NCBI RefSeq assembly: GCF_000807255.1
Contig: NZ_CP009268.1
Location: 1,146,384-1,210,383 of the forward strand
Length of the DNA: 64,000 nt
Source of the DNA: Clostridium pasteurianum DSM 525 = ATCC 6013
Lineage (GTDB): Bacteria > Bacillota > Clostridia > Clostridiales > Clostridiaceae
Reading direction: 5' to 3'
The notes under the pieces were generated by a model, which had not been told where the DNA came from, made no database searches, and was given only the letters and a program-made list of their open reading frames with translations. Of the stretch, positions 1 to 8,454 are shown in pieces. The position numbers and the translations under genes were made by a program. The stretch's first letter is position 1. Each line of letters begins with the position of its first letter.

Positions 1-1
1 A

Positions 2-250
2 GAGGAAGGAATAAAACTTGGATTAAAAGATGGAGACAAATGTATTGTGGAAAATCAGTTTGGATCTATAGAATGTATTGCTAAATTTGATAAAACTCAG
101 AGAAGAGATTTAGTAGTCATACCAAGAGGCGGCTGGGGTCAGGCTAAACGTAATGTAAATGAGCTTACAAGACCATTGGTTTCAAAAGTAGGAGCTGGTA
201 CGCCTTATTATGAGACAAGGGTAATTGTGCGAAAAATGTATGGTAGATAG
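2..250 (+). CDS. Molybdopterin oxidoreductase, C-terminal end (partial)
   Basis: The reading frame is open from the left edge of the window to a TAG stop, so only the last 82 residues of a larger protein are present. The visible part reads like the molybdopterin dinucleotide-binding domain that closes the formate dehydrogenase/DMSO reductase family. It has the GIKLGLKDGDKCIVEN-type beta barrel, followed by a basic stretch with PRGGWGQ and a final NELTRPL segment that in this family packs against the cofactor. A GTG at 47 lies inside the frame, but the homologous-looking sequence continues upstream of it, so it is not the start. The substrate cannot be told from this end. A molbindin (Mop) gene at 6232-6438 fits a cell that handles molybdenum or tungsten. 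Confidence 0.75.
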   Translation, partial: EEGIKLGLKDGDKCIVENQFGSIECIAKFDKTQRRDLVVIPRGGWGQAKRNVNELTRPLVSKVGAGTPYYETRVIVRKMYGR

Positions 251-364
251 AAATTTGTTTCTAATTATTACTAGATATATATAAAGAACGCACACAGATT
301 TGATTTACATAAATCCATGTACGTTTCTAATAATATGAATATCTGAAGAACCCTGGTGATAAAT

Positions 365-640
365 TTAAATATCTTCCATTTTTACAACCCGTTTGTGCCA
401 AACACTTCGCAGCATATCCTTACATATATTGGTGCTTATTCTGATGAGCCAAGCTTTCTCATGTTCATCATCAGCAAATTGTGGACTTTTATACATAAGT
501 TTTAAAAAGGTTTCTTGCATAGCTTTTTCTGCATCTTCTTTATTACCAAGATAAACCATACAAATTCTAAAAAGCATATTACCGTAAAAACTGTACTTCT
601 CTGAAAAATTATTGTCTGTCTGCTGTAGTAGTTTGTGCAT
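365..640 (-). CDS. Truncated ECF-type sigma factor, region 2 only
   Basis: This encodes 91 residues that resemble sigma-70 region 2 of extracytoplasmic-function sigma factors: an N-terminal helix, then LFRICMVYLGNKEDAEKAMQ, a TFLKLM core-binding stretch and a WLIRISTNICKDMLRS helix. It stops right after region 2, so the region 4 needed for -35 recognition is missing, where intact family members have 160-190 residues. I chose the ATG at 640 because GAGGAGG lies eight bases upstream; the frame itself opens 24 bases earlier. No region 4 was recognised downstream on the same strand. It is either a decayed gene or a region-2-only regulator; decay is more likely given the broken genes nearby. Confidence 0.6.
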   Translation of the reverse strand: MHKLLQQTDNNFSEKYSFYGNMLFRICMVYLGNKEDAEKAMQETFLKLMYKSPQFADDEHEKAWLIRISTNICKDMLRSVWHKRVVKMEDI

Positions 641-873
641 AAAATAAAACCTCCTCTCATACATAACACGAACGGGAATGGAGAATAGTCACATTTTTTT
701 ATAATTAATCTAAAAATAGATGATATACACCTGTATGATTTATAAATCAAATTTTAAAAATCTATAATACAATTATCTCAGAAAAAGTAATTTATTATAA
801 GAAGGTAGGTTAAAATATGTGATATAATCTATATTATATTTTAACTAATAATAGTTAAATAGGAGGCTAGAAG
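641..873. other. Short AT-rich intergenic spacer
   Basis: This separates the divergent truncated sigma factor and the fic gene. It holds the AGGAGG ribosome binding site of fic just before 874. I see no RNA gene, clear terminator or convincing promoter. Confidence 0.4.
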
Positions 874-1632
874 ATGTTGTATGATGAGGCAGTGAAGGTG
901 TGGAGAAAAGGGAAAACTAAGGATTTATTAAATAGATTCTTTTTGAAATTTACATATTCTTCAAATAAGATAGAAAACAATGAAACAAGACTTAGGGACG
1001 TTGAAACTGTTTTTAGAGGAGAGAAAGTTACAGATTTCACAGGAAATAAGAAGACAATTAAAGAGATTGAAAACCATAAAAAACTTTGCGGAAATATTAT
1101 AAAATTAGGTGAAGAAAATAGCTCAAAACTTTCCATTGACTTAATTAAAAATTTTCACTATGTTTTAATGAAAGATTGTTTCACAGAAAATTTGTTAAAG
1201 AAAGGTGAAAAACCGGGACAATTTAAAAAAGGTGATTACATAGTTGGATTACATGATGTAGGTGTTAGTCCATTAGAGGTAGAAGAAAATTTAAAGTCAT
1301 TAATTCAAGAAATTAATGATATACAGATAAATGATAATAATGTTTTAAAAGTAGTTAGTTATTTCCATTGTTGGTTTGAGACCATACATCCTTTTGCAGA
1401 TGGCAATGGGAGAGTAGGGAGAATGCTGCTTAACTATCTGCTTATAGGTAATAATCTTCCGCCAATTGTTCTATTTGAGAATGATAGAGAAGAATACTAT
1501 TTAGCATTAGAATATTTCAACGAAACCCAGGAAATAAATAAAATGGTTGATTTTTTAGATAGTCAAGCTTACAAAACATGGATTAAGGATTATAATTTAA
1601 AAGTAAAGAATTTGAAAGACTTTTTGGATTAA
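874..1632 (+). CDS. Fic-domain protein (putative AMP transferase)
   Basis: This is a 252-residue Fic-family protein. The catalytic motif HPFADGNGRVGR starts at residue 172 and matches the HxFx(D/E)GNGRxxR consensus, in which the histidine is the general base for transfer of AMP (or another nucleotide phosphate) to a target hydroxyl. Near the N-terminus SNKIEN (about residues 31-36) matches the inhibitory helix motif (S/T)xxxE(G/N), so this looks like a self-inhibited Fic protein whose glutamate blocks ATP. The start has AGGAGGC about ten bases upstream. No antitoxin-like partner is intact next to it; a helix-turn-helix remnant follows directly. The target protein is unknown. Confidence 0.88.
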   Translation: MLYDEAVKVWRKGKTKDLLNRFFLKFTYSSNKIENNETRLRDVETVFRGEKVTDFTGNKKTIKEIENHKKLCGNIIKLGEENSSKLSIDLIKNFHYVLMKDCFTENLLKKGEKPGQFKKGDYIVGLHDVGVSPLEVEENLKSLIQEINDIQINDNNVLKVVSYFHCWFETIHPFADGNGRVGRMLLNYLLIGNNLPPIVLFENDREEYYLALEYFNETQEINKMVDFLDSQAYKTWIKDYNLKVKNLKDFLD

Positions 1633-1727
1633 TAGAAACAGGTCAATTTTGTCCAACGGCAAAACTTGCTCTTGTTTTATGTGTTGCATTGGATAAAAAA
1701 TTTGAAGATTTATTTTATTTTGATTAG
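1629..1727 (+). pseudogene. Remnant of an XRE-type helix-turn-helix regulator
   Basis: The frame overlapping the fic stop reads LIETGQFCPTAKLALVLCVA and then LDKKFEDLFYFD before a TAG. This is the usual last part of small XRE-family regulators (recognition helix, then ALxxxxEDLFxF). The first half of such a gene is absent and there is no start codon or ribosome binding site. It is probably a piece left by a deletion that joined it to the end of fic. Confidence 0.6.
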
Positions 1728-1800
1728 AATTATGGACATAATTTAACTTAACTTATGTTATGGTATAATAAAATCATAATCATAATTGAGGAGAAACAAT

Positions 1801-2519
1801 ATGCTTAAAGTAATAATCTGTGAGGATAACTCAGTCCACAGGACTAAACTGAAACAACTTGTTGAAAATACTATTTTGAGAGAAAAACTGGATTTAGATG
1901 CAGCTCTTTGTACAGGAGAACCTGGGAAGTAATAAATTATATAGAAAAAAAACATATTACAGGAATTTATTTTTTGGATGTAGATTTGAAGAATAATATG
2001 AATGGTATAAGGCTAGGAGAACAAATTAGAGAATTAGATTCCTTAGGCTTTATAATATTTACTACTACACATTTAGAAATGAGTTATTTAGCATTTAAAT
2101 ATAAAGTAGAAGCCATGGATTACGTGATTAAAGAAGATTATGATTTTAAACAAAGGATAGAAAGTTGTCTTTTAAAGGCTTACAATACTTACTACAAAGG
2201 AAATCATAAAGAAGGATATATCTCCATAAAGGAAGATACTAGAATAATAAATATTAAACTCTGTGATATTTTATTTATTGAAACTACTGGCGTAGCGCAT
2301 AGAATAAGGGTCCATGAGGAAAATAGACAATTTGAATTCTATGGAAATTTGAAGGATATACAGAAAAAGCTTACTTCAAACTTTTACAGGTGTCATAAAT
2401 CATATATTGTTAATAAAGATAAGATCGAAGAAATTGATATAAAAAACAATAAAATTATTATGGTAAATGGAGAAGAATGTTATGTTTCCTTTAGGTATAA
2501 GGGTGGGCTTTTATCATGA
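1801..2519 (+). pseudogene. AgrA-like LytTR response regulator, split by a frameshift
   Basis: An ATG at 1801 with GAGGAGA upstream opens a receiver domain (MLKVIICEDN, the acidic pocket of AgrA-like regulators) and runs to GEPGK followed by a stop near 1930. The next frame continues it seamlessly: WEVINYIEKK, then FLDVDL with the phospho-acceptor Asp, then a LytTR DNA-binding domain with IKEDTRIINIKL and FYRCHKSYIVN. One missing base near 1920-1925 (CCTGGG where CCTTGGG would restore frame) explains the break. Unless the base is a sequencing error, the regulator is inactive, because the domain start and the rest are separate. AgrA-type regulators control peptide quorum sensing or bacteriocin export, which fits the ABC-permease piece next door. 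Confidence 0.7.
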
Positions 2520-2611
2520 CATTTTTAACTTTCATAAATAAATTTTTCTTTTATCTTGTTATACCATCTGTATTAATGAGTGTCTTATGCTGCATATCAA
2601 TACATATCTAG
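2516..2611 (+). pseudogene. N-terminal fragment of a membrane protein
   Basis: An ATG overlaps the LytTR stop (ATGA) and encodes 31 residues of hydrophobic sequence, MTFLTFINKFFFYLVIPSVL and onward, before a stop. It resembles the first membrane segment of a larger protein such as a sensor kinase or transporter. The reading frame then gives way to the ABC-permease sequence in another frame, which suggests a deletion joined two genes here. Confidence 0.4.
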
Positions 2612-3282
2612 CTATTTTAATTGTAAGTATAGTTATTATGGCTACTATTGGAGCTAATGACAGCAGCATAAATGCAAAAAACTTTTTAGTTCAAACTCTC
2701 TCTGGAATGGTAATGAAACCTATAGTACCAATCTTTATGGTTCTAGTTATAGCAGAAACACTTACAGAAGATTACACTCATGGAACTATGAAATTTGCTC
2801 TAATGACACCTATAAAAAAGAGTGATTTCATAATTGGCAAACTTTTATTTATAGCCTTATATGCATTAATATTTATGGTTATAAGTTTTATTGCAAGTTA
2901 CATTGTAGGTACAATTGTATTTGGATTAGGGGATAAAGGAGAAATTATAAATAATTTTATTTATAATGTGAAATGTTATGCTATTATCATATTACCTTTG
3001 TTGTCATTTTCTACAGTTATAAGTTTCATTGCATTATTTATTAATAATAGTGGAGCTGTAATAGGGTTAGGAATTGGAATTAATTTTATTATGGTTATAC
3101 TGGATATGAGTATAAAAAATATAATGTATTTTACATTTTCAGGAGGGATGTATGCATATCAGTTTATTGGTAAATCAAGTGCTCATAATATTTTAACTTT
3201 TCCTATAACAGCTTGTATATATATTCTAATATTTTCATTGCTTATTGTAGTTATTATTAGTAAAAAAGATATAGTATTATAG
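2587..3282 (+). pseudogene. ABC-2 type transporter permease, N-terminus deleted
   Basis: The frame encodes about 230 residues with the layout of ABC-2 permeases: a first membrane helix (TYLAILIVSIVIMATIGAND), then the amphipathic stretch ETLTEDYTHGTMKFALMTPI, in which the E-x-x-x-G-T motif follows membrane helix 2, then four more hydrophobic segments. The usual cytoplasmic N-terminus of about 15-20 residues is missing, and no ATG with a ribosome binding site lies at the right place; the first candidate codon is CTG. No ATPase partner is nearby. It probably belonged to a bacitracin- or lantibiotic-type exporter once controlled by the adjacent regulator. Decay is inferred from the missing start and the neighbouring lesions. 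Confidence 0.6.
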
Positions 3283-3447
3283 TTAGAACATCAACATATT
3301 AAGTCAGCAGTTATATAATCATGTATTTAGAAAAAATATGTATAAATAATAATAAAGGAGAAGCTCAAGATGATTGAGGTTCTCCCTCTTCCATTATGAG
3401 GGAGAGTAATATATGAATAGTAATTTTAGAAGGCTTTTTTTTATAGT
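3283..3447. other. Intergenic stretch with a small hairpin
   Basis: This is AT-rich and non-coding as far as I can see. It contains a short inverted repeat (TCTCCCTC and GAGGGAGA, about 3380-3405) that could form a hairpin, but no T-run follows, so it is not a convincing terminator. Confidence 0.3.
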
Positions 3448-3836
3448 ATGATGGCTTTATTGGGAATAATATTTTTAATATTAGGAGTTATATTTCAGAA
3501 TAATTGTGCGATTTTTCATCGAATGAATATACTTGGTTTTGCTATGCTAGGCGTTGGAATACTATTTTCTCTGATAACATTTAAAGTGCAGAGCAATGAG
3601 AAAAATGTAAGGCTTTACAGCGGATAAATAATGCGGCCTTTGATGAAAGAAATCAGTTTATAGCTGCTAAATCATCCAGTATTACGCTGGATGTGATGAT
3701 GATTTGTAGTTTGTTAGCATATACTGTGTTTACGTCTTTGGGAATGAATAGCTATGGTAATATATTTATCGGGTATATAGTAGTTAGTAGTATTTTACGA
3801 ATTGGGTTTAGTATATATTTGAGACGTAAGTTTTGA
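3448..3836 (+). pseudogene. Small four-helix membrane protein broken by a frameshift
   Basis: The first frame (MMALLGIIFLILGVIFQNN and onward, 59 residues) has two hydrophobic helices and stops at 3627. The next frame starts just before that point with LQRINNAAFDERNQFIAAKS and continues through two more hydrophobic helices to RRKF and a stop at 3836. Together they make one protein of about 128 residues of the DUF-type family with four membrane helices and a central DERN motif. A single-base change near 3610-3625 separates the halves. There is no clear ribosome binding site. Function unknown. Confidence 0.55.
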
Positions 3837-3854
3837 ATATCGAACTGTAAAATT

Positions 3855-4754
3855 ATGATTGAAATAGATAAAAATAAAATAGAGCAAATAGCAGATGTAA
3901 ACAGAAAGCTTTTAGTAGAATTGCCAGATAAGACCAAGGTTCCAGTCATAGGTCAAGGAACCTGGTACTTAGGTGAAAAATTAAATGACAGAGAAAGAGA
4001 AATAGCTGCGCTAAGACTAGGCATAGAACTTGGAATGACACTTATAGATACTGCAGAAATGTATGGCAGTGGAAGATCTGAAGCTTTAGTAGGAGAAGCT
4101 ATAAAGGGAATAAGGGACAGTATATTTTTGGTATCCAAGGTTTATCCTCATAATTCAGGACTTAACAATATATTTAAATCCTGTGAAAATAGTCTGAAAA
4201 GGCTTGGAACAGATCATTTGGATTTGTATTTACTGCATTGGAGAGGAAATGTACCTTTAGAAGAAACTATAACGGGTATGGAGAAACTGAAAAAACAAGG
4301 AAAAATACTCAGATGGGGAGTTTCAAATTTTGATACAGAAGATATGAAAGAGTTATGGGAGTGTGAGGATGGCAGTAATTGCGTTACCAATCAGGTTTTA
4401 TATCACTTAGGCTCCAGAGGAATTGAATTCGATTTATTGCCATGGCAAAGAATACATAAAATGCCTATTATGGCTTATTGCCCTGTTGCTCAGGGGGGAT
4501 CACTTAGAACACAACTGCTAAAGAATTCATCAGTAAATAGGATAGCTAAAGCTCATAATGTAAAACCTCTGCAGATAATACTAGCTTGGTGTCTTAGATC
4601 AAAAGATATAATTGCCATTCCAAAGGCTGCCAAGGTAGAGCATGTACTGAAAAATGCAGAAGCTGCTTCTATTGTATTATCAGAAAATGAATTATTTGAA
4701 CTGGATAAAGCTTTTCCAGCACCAACTAGAAAAGTAAGTTTGGATATAGTATAG
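3855..4754 (+). CDS. Aldo/keto reductase
   Basis: This is a 299-residue (alpha/beta)8 NAD(P)H-dependent oxidoreductase. The catalytic tetrad can be read directly: Asp65 and Tyr70 in IDTAEMYG, Lys95 in VSKVYPHN and His128 in LYLLHWRG. Further family marks are GQGTWYLG near the N-terminus, GVSNFD in the middle and IPKAAKVEHVLKNA near the C-terminus, which binds the cofactor phosphate. It resembles the YeaE/2,5-diketogluconate reductase branch. No good ribosome binding site precedes the ATG at 3855, and the N-terminus is about 20 residues longer than usual, so a later start is possible. It stands alone between a broken membrane-protein gene and a secreted enzyme; its substrate cannot be predicted. 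Confidence 0.88.
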   Translation: MIEIDKNKIEQIADVNRKLLVELPDKTKVPVIGQGTWYLGEKLNDREREIAALRLGIELGMTLIDTAEMYGSGRSEALVGEAIKGIRDSIFLVSKVYPHNSGLNNIFKSCENSLKRLGTDHLDLYLLHWRGNVPLEETITGMEKLKKQGKILRWGVSNFDTEDMKELWECEDGSNCVTNQVLYHLGSRGIEFDLLPWQRIHKMPIMAYCPVAQGGSLRTQLLKNSSVNRIAKAHNVKPLQIILAWCLRSKDIIAIPKAAKVEHVLKNAEAASIVLSENELFELDKAFPAPTRKVSLDIV

Positions 4755-5107
4755 TAGCTAAATAGGTTTTTAAGTATCCTTGACTTAGATATTTAGAGAT
4801 CTTTATTCAAGAATATATCCGATTTTAGATATGATTTACCAAGATAGGAGCATCATATAAAATATAAATATATTTTCACATATTTTTCACATATTATCTT
4901 GATATTTTTAAGGCAAATTGAAATTATACTGTAAATAATGAAGTGATAATTATTATAGTTATGAAATTTATAAATATTAAGATTTACAAAAGAATAATAT
5001 GATTAATTTTACAAAGCACTTTATTTAAATAAAAGTAATATGAATACGTGAATTTAACGACTGCTTTTGTATTTAATAAAATCATAGCTTATGTGTGGAG
5101 GTATAAA
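4755..5107. other. AT-rich intergenic region
   Basis: About 350 bases without a credible gene. The last part carries the GGAGGT ribosome binding site of the next gene. Several short A/T palindromes exist, but none forms a clear terminator or operator. Confidence 0.35.
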
Positions 5108-6094
5108 ATGAAGTTTGTAAAACTAGGTGGTTTTTTACTCATAATACTGGCAATTGTAATACCACAACAGGTTTTAGCCAATTCTGATTATGAAAAAACT
5201 AATACAGTTGAAATTAATGCAGCTACTGATAAGTCAAAAAATAATCAATCAGAAAATAAAGTTGAAGACAATAATTCAAGTAATAGTGAAAGCACACAGG
5301 AAGAGCAGCTTGAGATAAAAGAAAAGGAACTTCAAGCTGCTAAGGAAGCTCAGCTAAAGGCAAAAAAAGAGAAATTAGAGAATGAAATAAAAAAATATTT
5401 GGGAAATAATATTAATAATATAGGCCTAAGTTACTATGATGTAACATCCGGAGAATCTATAAATATAAATTCTGATAAGACATTTTTAGCAGCAAGTACT
5501 GTGAAAGTACAATTGAATATGATATTGGCAGATATGTTTGCAAATGGACAAGCATCTCAAAGCGAACAGCTGACTTATACACAGGCAGACTATGAAGAGG
5601 GAACAGGAATTCTTCAAGATACAAATCTATCTAACAAATCTTATGTTACAGCTACTCTATCCGATTATTCTATAATTCATTCAGATAATATAGCTACTAA
5701 TATGATCATGAGAAGAATAGGCTATGAGAATTTTAGAAATTTAGTAGATAAAAAATTAGGAACTGCTACAAATCATTCAGGTAATTATATCACAGCATCT
5801 CAGGAAACAAGCATATTAAGAAAATTATATGAAAACGAAGATAGTAATTCTTATTATTTGCATATAATAGATATAATGAAAAAAACAGACTTTCATGATA
5901 GACTGGATAAGTATATAAATACTAATATAGTTGCACATAAAGTTGGTAACTATGGCAATTATGTAAATGATGTAGGAATAGTATATACAAATAAACCCTA
6001 TATAATATCCATATATACAGAGGGAGTTTCTAATACAAATGAAGTAATTGCACATATATCTAAGTTAATATATGATTATCAAAATGAAAAATAA
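5108..6094 (+). CDS. Secreted class A beta-lactamase-like serine hydrolase
   Basis: This is a 328-residue protein with a signal peptide (MKFVKLGGFLLIILAIVI, probable cleavage after QQVLA), then a charged, Ser/Asn/Glu-rich linker of about 80 residues that may be coiled coil, then a penicillin-recognising domain. Active-site motifs are SxxK as Ser130-Thr-Val-Lys, SDN at 192-194 and Lys278-Val-Gly in place of KTG. The class A Glu166 equivalent is not obvious, so true beta-lactam hydrolysis is uncertain; a role on peptidoglycan or as a penicillin-binding enzyme is equally possible. I chose the ATG at 5108, with GGAGGT upstream and the signal peptide right after, over an in-frame upstream codon at 5048. 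A strong terminator follows. Confidence 0.82.
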   Translation: MKFVKLGGFLLIILAIVIPQQVLANSDYEKTNTVEINAATDKSKNNQSENKVEDNNSSNSESTQEEQLEIKEKELQAAKEAQLKAKKEKLENEIKKYLGNNINNIGLSYYDVTSGESININSDKTFLAASTVKVQLNMILADMFANGQASQSEQLTYTQADYEEGTGILQDTNLSNKSYVTATLSDYSIIHSDNIATNMIMRRIGYENFRNLVDKKLGTATNHSGNYITASQETSILRKLYENEDSNSYYLHIIDIMKKTDFHDRLDKYINTNIVAHKVGNYGNYVNDVGIVYTNKPYIISIYTEGVSNTNEVIAHISKLIYDYQNEK

Positions 6095-6115
6095 TACTAA
6101 ATGAAATTGTTAACG

Positions 6116-6164
6116 AAAATAGTCCCCTGTAATAGTGATTATCATATCATAGGGACTATTTTTT
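6116..6164 (+). terminator. Rho-independent terminator
   Basis: AAAATAGTCCC and GGGACTATTTT form an 11-base stem around a loop of about 25 bases, followed by further T residues. It lies just after the beta-lactamase-like gene. It can also serve the convergent mop gene. Confidence 0.7.
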
Positions 6165-6231
6165 ATACAAACTAAATTTTTATGAGATTAAAAAGATATT
6201 TACAGAAAGTATTCAACTCATACTGTGATAA

Positions 6232-6438
6232 TTAAGCTAAAATCATGACATCAGTTGATTTAACAACAGCAGTTAATTCTGCACCTTCTTTAACACCAAG
6301 TTCTTCAACTGAATCAAGAGATATAATTGAAGTGATTTTATTTCCTCCAGCAATTTCAAGAACTACTTCAGCAGTTACGACACCTTTCTTTAAACCTACA
6401 ACTTTTCCCTTTAATTGATTTCTTGCACTTATACTCAT
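6232..6438 (-). CDS. mop: Molbindin (Mop-type molybdate-binding protein)
   Basis: This is a 68-residue single TOBE/Mop domain protein. It begins MSISARNQLKGKVVGLKKG, has the EVVLEIAGG strand and ends in LTAVVKSTDVMIL, all standard for cytoplasmic molbindins that store or buffer molybdate or tungstate as oligomers. AGGAGGA lies eight bases before the ATG. It is monocistronic, with no modABC transporter in the window. The partial molybdopterin enzyme at the left edge shows the cell uses this metal. Confidence 0.92.
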   Translation of the reverse strand: MSISARNQLKGKVVGLKKGVVTAEVVLEIAGGNKITSIISLDSVEELGVKEGAELTAVVKSTDVMILA

Positions 6439-7107
6439 AATTAACTCCTCCTAATTTTTATTATATTTTAGTCCACTTGCTTTTTACTTTTTTTTAGTTT
6501 TGTTCTTTATAGTTATTATTATACAAAAATATTCTGCTAATTCAAGTTATGGTTTATATTTATTATTGCTTATTATTATTAGTTATTAATGATTTCAAGT
6601 GCTAATTTATAAGTTTATAGGGTGTCATAATATACATTTTTAAGTAGAATACCATTAAAAGTGGTTTTTAAAGTTAATTTTAATTAGTTATGTAATGATG
6701 TAAATGTTTAGTTAATAATTTGTTAATAAAATGTTAAACTGATATTTTTCCATGTAACTTCATTACAGAATATATCAGTTTGTAATGAGCAACTGTTATT
6801 ATTATGTTTATAAAATCAATAAATATTTATATAAATGAAGAAATTAATGTATTGAGAATTTTCATAGTTTACAACATAAAGCAGCAAAAATAGTTAACTT
6901 AAAAGCAAAAAATTACGATGAAATTGCAACTTATGTAAAAAATATATGTATATATACCATGAAATGATTATGTTATAGAAAACTGTATAAAAGCCTGTAT
7001 AATCATAGAATTTTATGCTATAATTCATAAGTAAAGTAAAAAATAGGGAATCTTTTATTATTAATTTTAAATTAAAGCTTATGATGTATAAGGAAGGGAT
7101 TTATGGA
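6439..7107. other. Long AT-rich intergenic region with overlapping inverted repeats
   Basis: Nearly 670 bases without a gene, between divergent mop and a kinase. AAACTGATAT (6736-6745) pairs with ATATCAGTTT (6772-6781), and CATTACA (6761-6767) pairs with TGTAATG (6781-6787). The two pairings share bases and exclude each other. TATAAT-like boxes occur near 7005 and 7018. The region probably holds the promoters of both flanking genes. Confidence 0.35.
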
Positions 7108-8370
7108 ATGGATACAACTAATTTGTATACAATTTTAGTGGTTGATGATAATCAAAATAATTTATTTACTTTGAAAACGCTTATAAAAGAATATATTGAT
7201 GCCAATGTGTTAATTGCAGATACTCCAAAAAAAGCCCTGCAGGAACTTATAAAAAATTCTGTAGATTTAATTATTTTAGATGTACATATGAAGAGAGAGA
7301 TGGATGGGTTTGAATTGGCACAGATTATAAAGGGAAGAAAAAAAACAGAACACATTCCAATTGTATTTTTAACGGGTGCTTATATTAGTGAAGAGTTTAA
7401 GAAGAAGGGTTTTGAAATAGGAGCCGTAGATTATTTAACCAAGCCCATTGATGATTTTTTACTTATAAATAGAATAAATGTATATTTAAAACTAATTGAA
7501 AGGGAGAGAAAAACAAACATAATATTGCAGGAACAAGCAAAAGAATTAACAAGAGCAAAGGAAATGGCCGAGGCAGCCAATGAAGCTAAAAATATTTTTT
7601 TTGCAAATATATCTCATGAATTTAGGACTCCTTTAAATATTCTCCTTGGATCATCTCAGATGATAAAATATTATATAGAAAATGATAAGGTTTTAAATAA
7701 GGAAAAGATGGAATCAAATATAAAAACTCAAATTCAAAATTGTTATAGGCTTGTAAGGCTGGTTAACAATTTATTAGATATTACAAAAATGGATTCCGGT
7801 AATTTTACTCTTAAATTTTCAACCTGTAATATTGTTGAAGTAGTAGAATCAGTTGTACTTTCAGTTGTAAATTATGCCGCCTCAAAAAATATACAAGTAG
7901 TATTTGATACTGATGTTGAAGAATTATATTTGTCCTGTGATTTAGATGCAATTGAGCGGATTATACTTAATCTTTTATCTAATTCAATAAAATTTACCCC
8001 TAAGGGTGGAAATATATTTGTCAATGTAAAAGTTTTAAATAACTTTGTTGAAATTAGTGTAAAAGATTCCGGTATAGGAATTCCACAGGATAAACAGCAA
8101 GTGATATTTCAAAGATTCAAACAAGTGGACGACCTTCTTACAAGAAACTGCGAGGGTAGTGGAATAGGTCTTAGTCTTGTGAAATCTTTAGTGGAAATGC
8201 ACGGTGGAAGTATACAGGTTAAGAGTGAATATCAAAAGGGCAGTGAATTTACCATTAAAATTCCTATCATAGAAGTAAATATTGAAGAAACTGAACAAAA
8301 CCGAGCTATAAATAGCAACAGTACTATAATTAAAAAAATTGATGTAGAATTTTCTGATATATATTTTTGA
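7108..8370 (+). CDS. Response-regulator/histidine-kinase hybrid (REC-HisKA-HATPase)
   Basis: This is a 420-residue soluble signalling protein. A receiver domain comes first (ILVVDDNQNN, phospho-acceptor Asp58 in LIILDVHM, conserved Lys in DYLTKPID), followed by a short coiled coil, a HisKA domain with the phosphorylatable His170 in ANISHEFRTP, and an ATPase domain with N box NLLSNSIKFT, G1 DSGIGI and G2 GSGIGLSL. There is no membrane segment, so the receiver is the input and a separate kinase must feed it. I start at 7108, where AGGAAGGG precedes the ATG; the frame opens 27 bases earlier without a ribosome binding site. The last residues, VEFSDIYF, recur in the kinase at 59545-61452. It stands directly upstream of the binding-protein and hybrid-kinase genes. 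Confidence 0.9.
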   Translation: MDTTNLYTILVVDDNQNNLFTLKTLIKEYIDANVLIADTPKKALQELIKNSVDLIILDVHMKREMDGFELAQIIKGRKKTEHIPIVFLTGAYISEEFKKKGFEIGAVDYLTKPIDDFLLINRINVYLKLIERERKTNIILQEQAKELTRAKEMAEAANEAKNIFFANISHEFRTPLNILLGSSQMIKYYIENDKVLNKEKMESNIKTQIQNCYRLVRLVNNLLDITKMDSGNFTLKFSTCNIVEVVESVVLSVVNYAASKNIQVVFDTDVEELYLSCDLDAIERIILNLLSNSIKFTPKGGNIFVNVKVLNNFVEISVKDSGIGIPQDKQQVIFQRFKQVDDLLTRNCEGSGIGLSLVKSLVEMHGGSIQVKSEYQKGSEFTIKIPIIEVNIEETEQNRAINSNSTIIKKIDVEFSDIYF

Positions 8371-8454
8371 TTTATTGAAAATTTATATTAATAGTAAGAA
8401 TATACATAGCTGCCGTATTACTTTAGACAAAACTATACAGAGGAGATAAAATTA

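Noticed and set aside
3379-3405. Hairpin TCTCCCTC/GAGGGAGA as a terminator
   Set aside because: No T-run follows, and the genes on both sides are broken, so its role cannot be supported.
3752-3949. Minus-strand ORF of 65 codons opposite the aldo/keto reductase start
   Set aside because: Shadow of the plus-strand genes with no ribosome binding site or family resemblance.
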